From Elusimicrobiota bacterium (GTDB taxonomy: Bacteria; Elusimicrobiota; Elusimicrobia; UBA1565; UBA9628), in the NCBI GenBank assembly GCA_027452025.1, contig DAIDHI010000049.1, forward strand, positions 1 to 42,332: a stretch of 42,332 bases of DNA. The letters run 5' to 3'. A model generated the notes under the pieces. The model saw only the letters and a program-made list of their open reading frames with translations. It had not been told where the DNA came from and did not search any database. A program made the translations under genes and the position numbers. Shown piece by piece: positions 33,934 to 40,567 of the stretch (the stretch's first letter is position 1; every line of letters begins with the position of its first letter).

Positions 33934-34925
33934 CCGCGCCCAACGACCCGTTCCTGCCGCTGTTATCGCCTTACCTGGACGGCGAGCTGCCCGCCGCCGA
34001 GACGTCCCGCCTGGAGACCCATCTGCCGGCTTGCGCGGCCTGCCGCGAAGAGCTCTCGCGGCTGCGCGGTTTGTCGGCGGCCCTGCGCGCCTTGCCCGAG
34101 CGCGCCTTGCCCGCCGGCTTTCGCGAGCGCCTGCAGCGCCGCCGGACCGAGGCCGAGGGCTCCGGGAACTGGCTGCGCCCCCTGCCGGCGCTGTCCTACG
34201 CCGCCGCCGCCGTCTTCGTGGGCTTGAGCGCGCGCACCTGGCTTTCCGAGAGGCGGCCGGCGCCGGCGGTCTCGCCGATGCTCCATGCCGCCGAGCCGCT
34301 CCCGGCGCCGGCCGCGCCCGCGGCTGCCGCCGTCGCCGCGGCCGCGGCGCCGTTACCCAGGGACGCGCGGGCGCCCGGAGAGCCCGTCGAGCCGGCGGCC
34401 CGCGCGGCCGACGAGGGGGCCCAGGCCGCCTCGTCGACCAACATGACCAACGAGCAGCTCCACGCCGAGCTCGAGCGCGAGAAGGCCCGCATGGGCATCC
34501 GCCGGATCGCGCCGCCCCGGCGCTTCCCGATGGGAGAGTTGGCGGGCCTCGGAGCCGCCGTCTCGGCTCCCGAACCCGTCGCGATCGGCGGCTCGGTTGC
34601 GCGCCTGCCGCCCGGCCCCGTGATCGGGCCGCCCGGCGTCATCGTGCACGGAGAGTCCCAACGGGCCGCCCTTTGGTCGGCCCGGAGACTGCGGACGGCC
34701 GCGCCGAAAGTCGACTGGTCGCGCCAGGAGCTCGTCGTCGTCTGCTCCGAGGGCCCGGGCTTCGGCTTGACGATCGCCGCCGTGCAGACCTTCCCGGACC
34801 GCGTCGTCGTCCAATACCGCGAGCCCGACGTGCCCGAGGACGCCGCTCGAGACGCCGCGGCCGCCTGTCGGTCCCGAGTGCTGCCGAAATCGCCCCTGCC
34901 CGTCATCTTCCAGAAGCTGCCGTAG
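33930..34925 (+). CDS. Anti-sigma factor with zinc-finger (zf-HC2) and extracytoplasmic domain
   Basis: 331 residues. The N-terminal zf-HC2 domain has His31-x3-Cys35-x2-Cys38 after SPYLDGELP, the sigma-binding zinc anti-sigma fold. One membrane helix (about 88-105) follows, then an Ala/Pro-rich linker (about 110-170) and a periplasmic end. The last ~70 residues (ELVVVCSEGPGFGLTIAAV, then VQYREPDVP) recall PrcB-like domains, but this match is tentative. It would hold the upstream sigma factor at the membrane and release it on a signal. The ATG overlaps the sigma stop; its last 23 bases overlap the convergent gene. Confidence 0.85.
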   Translation: MTAPNDPFLPLLSPYLDGELPAAETSRLETHLPACAACREELSRLRGLSAALRALPERALPAGFRERLQRRRTEAEGSGNWLRPLPALSYAAAAVFVGLSARTWLSERRPAPAVSPMLHAAEPLPAPAAPAAAAVAAAAAPLPRDARAPGEPVEPAARAADEGAQAASSTNMTNEQLHAELEREKARMGIRRIAPPRRFPMGELAGLGAAVSAPEPVAIGGSVARLPPGPVIGPPGVIVHGESQRAALWSARRLRTAAPKVDWSRQELVVVCSEGPGFGLTIAAVQTFPDRVVVQYREPDVPEDAARDAAAACRSRVLPKSPLPVIFQKLP

Positions 34926-36396
34926 GCTTCCAGCGCACCCGGATCGTGGGCAGGTCGATGCGCCCGCGCCGCCTAGACAGGCTCAGCCGCGCCGGCGCCT
35001 GCGAGACCACCGGCAGGACGCGCGGCGACGATCGCGGCTCGTCGAAGGCGGCGGCCAGCACGTAGTCCCCGGCGGACAGCGCCCGAAATTCGAAGCGCCC
35101 CGAGGCGGGAAGCGCCTGAGAGGCCACCAGGCGCTGCGGCCCGAGCATGTCCGGCCCTCCGTCCGGGCTCGCGGCGTAAAGGGCGACGCGGACGCCTTGC
35201 CACGGCGCCAGCGCCCCCTCGATGACGCCCGGGCGCGCCCGGCCCGCGCCGCCATCCAGCAGGCCGGCCGCCGCGCCGCCCGGCTGGTCCTGGGCGCGCC
35301 GCCGCCAAGCCGCGGCCAAGTCTTCCCGCCCGAAACGGGAGAACGCCTCGGCGAGCTCCGCGGCGGCGCGAGGTCCCACGCGCCAGCGTCTCTCGTCGGC
35401 CAGGCCCTCGAGCAGGGCGCGGTCGTCGTCGGTCAGGGGAGCCGTCCTCAGGTTCTCCAGCAGAAGCGCGCTCGCCAAAGGGTCTCCCAGGCGATCGCCG
35501 AGAGCCAGGGCCCGGCGCAGCCCTTCGGCGTCCATCTCGACCGTCTCGCCCCCGTAGAGGTAGCGCAGCGCCGCGAGGCGCCAAACCGACTCGCCCGCGC
35601 CGGCGTATTGCAGGGCGGCCTGCAGGTTATGCCGGCTATAGTCGATCTCGCCGGGCTCGCCGAGGTCCAGGCGGTGCAGGCGCGGCGCCCGCCCATCGAG
35701 GACCAGGACGCGCCGCTCGCGCAGCGTCGATTGCACAAAGCCCGCCGCGGCGGCCAAGCCCGGCCGCGCCTCGTCCCACCGCCAGGCGGCGAAAGACCCG
35801 AAAGTGAGCCAGCCGACGAGCAGCACCGCGGCCGGCGCGGCAAAGCCGCGGCAGTCCGAGGGCTCGAGGCGCTCGGCCAGCGTCCAGACCCAGAATCGAC
35901 ACGCCGCCGCGGCCGCCATGGACAGCGCGAAGAACAGCGCCAGCCACAGCGCCAGGGGCTCGCGCCAGTCCACGCTCTGCGGCAGGAACCACGCGTTTTC
36001 GACGACGCCGACGAAGAGCGAGCAGGCCAGGCGCGCGGCGGCGAGGCCGGCGAGAAGCCCGACGGCGGCGGCCGCGAGGCGCCCGAGGACGACTTGCCAG
36101 CCTCTGGCGCGCAGGCCGGGCCAAGCCGCCTTGGTCTGCGGGGCGGCCGACGCCGCCAGCAGGGCCGCCGACAGCGCCAGGCAGCCGAGGCAGAAGAGGC
36201 TGACGGCGCGCGCGGCCCAGGGCGCCGCGCCCAGCGCGATGAGGGGCCGAAACAGCCAAAAGCCCCAGTGGCGCGGCAACAGGAAATCCGCGGAAGGAGG
36301 AAGCCTCGGCTCCATGAGCGCCGCGGTCAGGCCCGCGGCGGCAAGACCGCCGGCTTGAAGGGCGGCGAGGCGCACCAAGGCCGGCCCGGCCTTCAT
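34903..36396 (-). CDS. Large integral membrane protein with TPR-like soluble tail, unrecognised
   Basis: 497 residues. About 7-8 hydrophobic helices occupy roughly 1-230. A soluble, mostly helical region with TPR-like pairs follows (about 260-390; LRRALALGDRLGDPLASALL, AAELAEAFSRFGRED). A C-terminal beta-rich segment (about 400-490; FEFRALSAGDYVLAAAF) resembles carboxypeptidase-regulatory/Ig-like folds. I do not recognise the family. Its ATG overlaps the stop of the methyltransferase gene upstream (ATGA), so the two are co-expressed. The end overlaps the anti-sigma gene by 23 bases. Confidence 0.7.
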   Translation of the reverse strand: MKAGPALVRLAALQAGGLAAAGLTAALMEPRLPPSADFLLPRHWGFWLFRPLIALGAAPWAARAVSLFCLGCLALSAALLAASAAPQTKAAWPGLRARGWQVVLGRLAAAAVGLLAGLAAARLACSLFVGVVENAWFLPQSVDWREPLALWLALFFALSMAAAAACRFWVWTLAERLEPSDCRGFAAPAAVLLVGWLTFGSFAAWRWDEARPGLAAAAGFVQSTLRERRVLVLDGRAPRLHRLDLGEPGEIDYSRHNLQAALQYAGAGESVWRLAALRYLYGGETVEMDAEGLRRALALGDRLGDPLASALLLENLRTAPLTDDDRALLEGLADERRWRVGPRAAAELAEAFSRFGREDLAAAWRRRAQDQPGGAAAGLLDGGAGRARPGVIEGALAPWQGVRVALYAASPDGGPDMLGPQRLVASQALPASGRFEFRALSAGDYVLAAAFDEPRSSPRVLPVVSQAPARLSLSRRRGRIDLPTIRVRWKPTAASGR

Positions 36397-37043
36397 CGGC
36401 CCTTGCGGCGCCCCTTGATGCGCAGGGCGCGCACGAGCTCCTCGGCGGGCTTGCGGGAGCGCTCCTCGGCCGGCTTCTGGGCCAGCACCACGAGCCGGCG
36501 CGAGTCGAGCCCGTAGGGCTCTCCGTCGGCCGCCCCCCAGGACTTGCGATACGCAAGCCCCGCCTGCGCCAGCAGCGCCTTGATCTCGGTGAGGGTGTAG
36601 ACGCGCTCGCTGGCGCGGTGGGACCTCAGTCGCCCCGTCTCCAGGTCGAAAGACGCGTGCGACTCGAGGTGGCGCACGACCCACTCCTTGTTGGGCAGAT
36701 CCAGCAGCAGCCGGCCGCCCGGCTTGAGCGCCCGGCGCGCCGACTCCAGGGCGCGCGCGTCGCCGGAGATGCGCCCGAAGGAGCCTGAAAGACAGACGAC
36801 CGCGTCGAACTCGGCGCGGTAGGGGATGCGGTGGAGCTCGCTCTTGAGGAAATGGACGTTGAGCCGCTGGGCTCGAGCCGCGTTGCGGGCCTCTGAGAGA
36901 GGCGCCTCGGCGTCGTCGAGGCCGAGCACGCGGTGGCCGGCCGAGGCCAGCGCCAGCGTCTGAGAGCCGTTTCCGCAGCCCAGGTGCAGCACCCTCGAGC
37001 GCGGCTCCAGCGGCAGCAGGCGTTCCCAGACGGCTTCGGCCAT
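36393..37043 (-). CDS. Class I SAM-dependent methyltransferase
   Basis: 216 residues. SAM motif VLHLGCGNGSQTLALA (about 18-33), acidic residue in GLDDAEAP, and motif FDAVVCLSGSFG with LKPGGRLLLDLP. The C-terminal part ends in a Lys/Arg-rich tail. Substrate not evident; no nucleic-acid or protein specificity motif is seen. It is first of a two-gene operon with the membrane protein. A TAGAAT box (minus strand) ends 6 bases before ATG 37043. Confidence 0.82.
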   Translation of the reverse strand: MAEAVWERLLPLEPRSRVLHLGCGNGSQTLALASAGHRVLGLDDAEAPLSEARNAARAQRLNVHFLKSELHRIPYRAEFDAVVCLSGSFGRISGDARALESARRALKPGGRLLLDLPNKEWVVRHLESHASFDLETGRLRSHRASERVYTLTEIKALLAQAGLAYRKSWGAADGEPYGLDSRRLVVLAQKPAEERSRKPAEELVRALRIKGRRKGR

Positions 37044-37049
37044 GCGCTC

Positions 37050-37055
37050 ATTCTA
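37050..37055 (-). promoter_or_regulatory. -10 box of the methyltransferase-membrane protein operon
   Basis: Minus-strand TAGAAT preceded by TTTGA, ending 6 bases before the ATG. The same TTTGATAGAxT block occurs before ATG 27145. Confidence 0.55.
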
Positions 37056-37154
37056 TCAAACGGACCCCGGCCGGGGCGGTAGGCCTTTGGGCCCAGTCCG
37101 GCCCGGGCCGCCCGACTCAGGCGCGCCGCCGCCGCGGCCTCTACACTATGACTA

Positions 37155-37210
37155 CGGCCGATCTCCTCCTACCCGGCTTGCCGGGATCCCGGGGATCGGC
37201 CGACTTTTTT
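37155..37210 (+). terminator. Hairpin plus T-run with no upstream gene: attenuator or end of a short RNA
   Basis: CGGCCGATC (37155-37163) pairs perfectly with GATCGGCCG (37194-37202). A second stem CCCGG/CCGGG with loop CTTG (37172-37185) lies inside. Six T follow at 37205-37210. On the plus strand this is an intrinsic terminator, yet the gene to the left runs the other way. A possible -10 (TACACT, 37142-37147) would start an RNA right at the hairpin. Confidence 0.55.
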
Positions 37211-37211
37211 G

Positions 37212-37217
37212 TATGAT
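37212..37217 (+). promoter_or_regulatory. -10 box of the nitrilase-thioesterase operon
   Basis: TATGAT begins one base after the T-run and ends 7 bases before GTG 37225. It overlaps the alternative ATG 37213. Confidence 0.5.
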
Positions 37218-37224
37218 AAGCGCC

Positions 37225-38013
37225 GTGGCGCAGGCCCCCTTCCGTCTAGGCGTCGTCCAAAACAGTCCCCGCTTCCTCAAGGCCAAGCAGAACGTCTCCG
37301 CCTGCCTCGCCCTGATGGACGGCCTTGCGGCCGACCTCTGGGTACTGCCCGAGCTCTTCGCCTCCGGCTACAACTTCCGCTCCAAGACCGAGGCCGCGCG
37401 CTGCGCCGAGCGCGTCCCGGACGGGCCCCTTTGTTCGCTGCTCAAGGCCTGGACGGCGGCCAAGGACTGCGCCGTCGTCGCCGGCTTGCCCGAAAAAGCG
37501 GCGGCGCGCCTCTACAACAGCGCCGTGCTGGTCCAGGGGCCGAAGGCGCGCGTCTATCGCAAGACGCACCTGTTCGGCAACGAGAAGAGGTTTTTCCGGC
37601 CGGGCGACACAGGCTTCTGGGTCTCGGACGTCAAGGGCGTGAAAATCGGCGTCATGATCTGCTTCGACTGGTTCTTCCCGGAGAGCGCGCGCACCCTGGC
37701 GCTCAAGGGCGCGCAAGTCCTCGCCCACAGCGCCAACCTGGTCTTGCCGTGGGGCCCCGAGGGCATGAAGATCCGGAGCCTCGAAAACCGGGTCTTCTCG
37801 GCCACGGCCAACCGCGTCGGCCGCGAGCGCGGGCTGCGCTACATCGGCCAGTCGCAGGTCGTCGCGCCCAACGGCGGCCTCTTGGCCCGCCTCGGCGAAA
37901 ACGAGGTCCGGGCCTTCGTCTTGGAGATCGACCCTTGGACGGCCAAGGACAAGAAAGTCCATCCCGCCAACGATCTCTTCGAGGATCGCAGGCCTTCCTT
38001 TTACAAGCGCTGA
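37225..38013 (+). CDS. Nitrilase-superfamily carbon-nitrogen hydrolase
   Basis: 262 residues from GTG 37225. The Glu-Lys-Cys triad is Glu43 (LPELFASGYNF), Lys113 (YRKTHLF) and Cys146 (MICFDWFFPE), all in standard spacing. It hydrolyses amide bonds of small molecules (omega-amidase, N-carbamoyl or similar); the closest type cannot be set here. ATG 37213 would add four residues but sits inside the TATGAT -10 box, so I prefer the GTG, which is 7 bases after it. The stop overlaps the thioesterase start (TGATG). Confidence 0.88.
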   Translation: MAQAPFRLGVVQNSPRFLKAKQNVSACLALMDGLAADLWVLPELFASGYNFRSKTEAARCAERVPDGPLCSLLKAWTAAKDCAVVAGLPEKAAARLYNSAVLVQGPKARVYRKTHLFGNEKRFFRPGDTGFWVSDVKGVKIGVMICFDWFFPESARTLALKGAQVLAHSANLVLPWGPEGMKIRSLENRVFSATANRVGRERGLRYIGQSQVVAPNGGLLARLGENEVRAFVLEIDPWTAKDKKVHPANDLFEDRRPSFYKR

Positions 38014-38480
38014 TGGCCCCGCTCACGCCCAAGCCGGTCCGCGCCTCGCTCACCGAGCTCGCCGACCTCACCTATCCGCCCAATGCCAACATCCACGGCA
38101 CGGTCTTCGGCGGACACATCCTCCAGATGGTCGACAAGGCGGCCGCCGTCTGCGCCATGCGCCACGCCGGCGCCGCCGTCGTGACCGTGGCGATGGACCG
38201 CGTGGAGTTCCTGGTGCCCATCCGCGTGGGCGACTTCGTCATCGTCCAGGCCCAGGTCAACTACGCCGGCAAGACCTCCCTGGAGATCGGCGTCGAGGTC
38301 TATTCGGAAAACCTCGAAAAGGGCACCCGCCTGCACACCAACTCCTGCCTCGTCACGATGGTGGCCGTCGACAAGAACGGCCGGCCCGTCCGCGTGCCTC
38401 CTTTGCTGCTCGAGACGAAGGAAGAAAAGGCGCGCTTCGCCTCCGCCGAGCGGCGCCGGCGCGAGCGGCACCACCGCTAG
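38013..38480 (+). CDS. Acyl-CoA thioesterase, hotdog fold (YciA-like)
   Basis: 155 residues. PPNANIHGTVFGGHILQMVD is the signature of the YciA/BFIT hotdog thioesterases, with the expected catalytic Asp in MVDKAAAV. VEFLVPIRVGD follows. These enzymes hydrolyse medium- and long-chain acyl-CoA; here it is coupled to the nitrilase gene by a one-base overlap. The last ~20 residues are Arg/His-rich. Functional link with the nitrilase is unclear. Confidence 0.9.
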   Translation: MAPLTPKPVRASLTELADLTYPPNANIHGTVFGGHILQMVDKAAAVCAMRHAGAAVVTVAMDRVEFLVPIRVGDFVIVQAQVNYAGKTSLEIGVEVYSENLEKGTRLHTNSCLVTMVAVDKNGRPVRVPPLLLETKEEKARFASAERRRRERHHR

Positions 38481-38563
38481 TCGTCCGGCCGTCGAAAATC
38501 CGGGACGCGTCCTTCTTGGACTCGGGCCCTCCGCGCGGCGCACAATAGACGGGAGGCTCTCCC

Positions 38564-38830
38564 ATGGCTCAACCTTGCCCCCATCTGTCCCAAGTCCGCG
38601 ACGTCCGGCCCAGCGGCCACGGCTGCCAGGAGTGCCTGCAAACGGGCGACTCCTGGGTCCATCTGCGCCTGTGCATGTCCTGCGGCCACATCGGCTGCTG
38701 CGACAGCTCCAAGAACAAGCACGCCGCGGCGCATTTCCGCCGGACCAAGCACCCGATCATCCGCTCCTTCGAGCCGGGCGAGGACTGGGAATGGTGCTAC
38801 GTCGACGAGGCTTACGTGGGGCAGGCATGA
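38564..38830 (+). CDS. UBP-type zinc finger protein
   Basis: 88 residues, nearly all zf-UBP domain. The full ligand set is visible: Cys5-x-His7, Cys21-x2-Cys24, Cys37-x2-Cys40, Cys45, His53 and His57. In eukaryotes this fold binds the C-terminus of ubiquitin (USP5, HDAC6); bacterial stand-alone versions are widespread but of unknown role. GGGAGG (38551-38556) lies 7 bases before the ATG. It forms GGGAG-GCT-CTCCC, a 5-bp hairpin that would hide the ribosome site. Its stop overlaps the DUF5996 gene (ATGA). Confidence 0.88.
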   Translation: MAQPCPHLSQVRDVRPSGHGCQECLQTGDSWVHLRLCMSCGHIGCCDSSKNKHAAAHFRRTKHPIIRSFEPGEDWEWCYVDEAYVGQA

Positions 38831-39762
38831 CTCCCCTGGCGCCGGAGCAGGCTTGGCCGCCTCTGCCCCTGCCGGACTGGCGGGCGACGTGCGACACGCT
38901 GCATCTCTGGATGCAGATCGTGGGCAAGGTCCGCCTGGCGCTGTCGCCGCACCTCAACCACTGGTGGGAGGTCCCCTTCTACGTCAGCGCGCGCGGCCTG
39001 ACCACCTCGCCCATGCCCTGCGGCGACGGCGTTCTGGAGGCCGAGTTCGACTTCATCGCCCACAGGCTGGCGCTGCGCAAGAGTTCCGGGGAGACGGCGT
39101 CGCTCGAACTGTCTCCGCGACCCGTCGCGGATTTCTACTTCGAGTTCTTCGAGACCCTGCGAAGGCTCGGCGTGCGCGTCAACATCTGGCCGGTCCCGGT
39201 CGAGATTCCCCACCCAATCCGCTTCGACCTCGACCGGAGGCACCGCTCCTACGATCCCGAGCAAGCCCATCGCTTCTGGCGGGCCTTGCTCACCGCCGAC
39301 GGCATCCTGAAAGAGTTCCGCGCCGGCTTCATCGGCAAGGACAGCCCCGTGCACTTCTTCTGGGGCACCTTCGACCTCGCGGCGACCCGCTACTCCGGCC
39401 GCACGGCTCCGCCGCGCCCGGACGCCGACAGGATCACGCGGGAGTCCTATTCCCATGAAGAGATCAGCGCGGGCTGGTGGCCGGGGGACGACAACGTACC
39501 CCAGGCCGCCTTCTACTGCTACGCCGCGCCCGAGCCGGCCGGCTTTCGCCGCGCGACGGTGCGGCCGGCCACGGCCTTCTACAACGAGGGGCTGGGCGAG
39601 TTCCTTCTCATGTACGACGACGCGCGCCTGGCGCCCGACCCGCGGGCGGCCGTGCTCGACTTCCTGCAGTCGACCTACGAGGCCGGGGCCGCCCTGGGCG
39701 GCTGGGACCGCTCCGCGCTCGAGCGGCCGCGCGGCTGGGCCAGCGCAGCGCCCGCCCTTTGA
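38827..39762 (+). CDS. DUF5996 family protein
   Basis: 311 residues. It opens with WPPLPLPDWRATCDTLHLW and continues MQIVGKVRLALSP, NHWWEVPFYVSARGLTTSP and FDFIAHRL, the DUF5996 pattern. The function of the family is not known. No signal peptide or membrane helix; many Trp and His. A conserved-looking HFFWGTFDLA (about 178) and AFYCYA (about 230) may line a pocket. It is translationally coupled to the UBP zinc finger gene, and its end is followed by the cold-shock promoter. Confidence 0.8.
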   Translation: MTPLAPEQAWPPLPLPDWRATCDTLHLWMQIVGKVRLALSPHLNHWWEVPFYVSARGLTTSPMPCGDGVLEAEFDFIAHRLALRKSSGETASLELSPRPVADFYFEFFETLRRLGVRVNIWPVPVEIPHPIRFDLDRRHRSYDPEQAHRFWRALLTADGILKEFRAGFIGKDSPVHFFWGTFDLAATRYSGRTAPPRPDADRITRESYSHEEISAGWWPGDDNVPQAAFYCYAAPEPAGFRRATVRPATAFYNEGLGEFLLMYDDARLAPDPRAAVLDFLQSTYEAGAALGGWDRSALERPRGWASAAPAL

Positions 39763-39812
39763 AAAGGGCGCCGGATTTGCGGAAAATTTGATCCGGACCT
39801 CCCGATCCGTTC

Positions 39813-39821
39813 TGGTATAAT
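39813..39821 (+). promoter_or_regulatory. Extended -10 promoter of the cold-shock gene
   Basis: TGGTATAAT gives a perfect -10 (39816-39821) with the TG extension. A TTGATC (39788-39793) is 22 bases upstream, too far for a normal -35, so the extended -10 probably carries the promoter. Confidence 0.75.
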
Positions 39822-39827
39822 GAGAAA

Positions 39828-39888
39828 GCTCCTCACGGAGCAGGCCGCGCAAGCGGCGCATAGAAGCAAGTAGAGGTAACACAAGCAC
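39828..39888 (+). other. Structured 5' leader of the cold-shock gene
   Basis: About 60 bases, the longest leader in the window. Two hairpins: GCTCC/GGAGC with loop TCAC (39828-39841) and GCCGC/GCGGC with a GNRA loop GCAA (39844-39857). AGAGG (39872-39876) lies 12 bases before the ATG. Structured leaders that change with temperature control cspA in other bacteria. Confidence 0.55.
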
Positions 39889-40095
39889 ATGAGCATGAGA
39901 GGCAAAGTGAAGTGGTTCAACGACCAGAAGGGCTACGGTTTCATCACGCCCGATGACGGGTCGGCGGACGTTTTCGTCCACCACACGTCGATTCAGGGCT
40001 CCGGATTCAAGACCCTGGCCGAGAACCAGGCGGTCGAGTTCGAGGTCCTTCAGTCCGACAAGGGCCCGAAGGCCGCCAACGTCGTCAAGATCTAA
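39889..40095 (+). CDS. Cold-shock domain protein
   Basis: 68 residues, a single cold-shock domain. RNA-binding motifs RNP1 (KGYGFI) and RNP2 (VFVHH) are intact, with the usual VKWFNDQKG lead-in. It binds single-stranded RNA/DNA and melts mRNA structure. ATG 39889 is taken from the AGAGG and leader; ATG 39895 two codons later would give the more usual MRGKVKWFN start. An AAGATCT/AGATCTT perfect inverted repeat (40087-40103) spans the stop codon, and a strong terminator follows. Confidence 0.95.
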   Translation: MSMRGKVKWFNDQKGYGFITPDDGSADVFVHHTSIQGSGFKTLAENQAVEFEVLQSDKGPKAANVVKI

Positions 40096-40120
40096 CAGAT
40101 CTTACTCGACATCACTCAGC

Positions 40121-40153
40121 AGAGCCCCCGCGCAAGCGGGGGCTCTCGTTTTT
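40121..40153 (+). terminator. Rho-independent terminator of the cold-shock gene
   Basis: An 11-bp stem (40121-40131 with 40136-40146), loop GCAA, then CG and TTTTT (40149-40153). Its tip CGCGCAAGCGG repeats the tip of the second leader hairpin. Confidence 0.93.
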
Positions 40154-40267
40154 CGGGACCGGAGGGCCCTGGCCCGGGGCAGTCCAAAGTCCCACAACCG
40201 CGGTCAATGCGCCGGATTATCCCCCGTCATCGCGCCCCAGACCTGGGCGCGGTAGGATAGGACCGTT

Positions 40268-40486
40268 ATGATGTCACTCACCTTCAAAGCCCCCCGACGC
40301 GTCGGGTTCGATACGGCCTTGGCCCACGTCCTGCCGTCCGCGCATATGAGAATGATGCGCGAGCTCATGGCCGCCGAGCGCGGCTCCAAGGCCAAGCCCA
40401 CGGCCAACGAGACGCTGTGCTGGCTGCGGCTCAACATGCCGCGCGCCGCGCTGCGCCTTGAAGACCTCCTGCATCCCGCGGACTAG
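40268..40486 (+). CDS. Small conserved-looking protein, 72 residues, unrecognised
   Basis: It begins MMSLTFKAPRRVGFD and has three Met in RMMRELM. Predicted mostly helical, with no signal peptide. No family recognised. Codon use resembles its neighbours, and TAGGAT (40253-40258) ends 9 bases before the ATG, matching the leaderless start pattern. ATG 40268 or the second Met at 40271 could be the start. It lies alone between the cold-shock terminator and the next gene. Confidence 0.5.
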   Translation: MMSLTFKAPRRVGFDTALAHVLPSAHMRMMRELMAAERGSKAKPTANETLCWLRLNMPRAALRLEDLLHPAD

Positions 40487-40567
40487 CCTGCGCTGTAGGA
40501 CCATTGCCGGCCTCGGTTGGGCCGAAAGTCCCGCGCTCAGCCCGTCGACTCTGTGCAAGAATCAGCC

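Noticed and set aside
37142-37210. tRNA-like or known riboswitch at the nitrilase leader
   Set aside because: There is no cloverleaf, no CCA end and no known aptamer core; only nested stems and a T-run.
40154-40267. Regulatory RNA in the gap after the cold-shock terminator
   Set aside because: Nothing beyond a -10-like TAGGAT near its end; no stable structure recognised.
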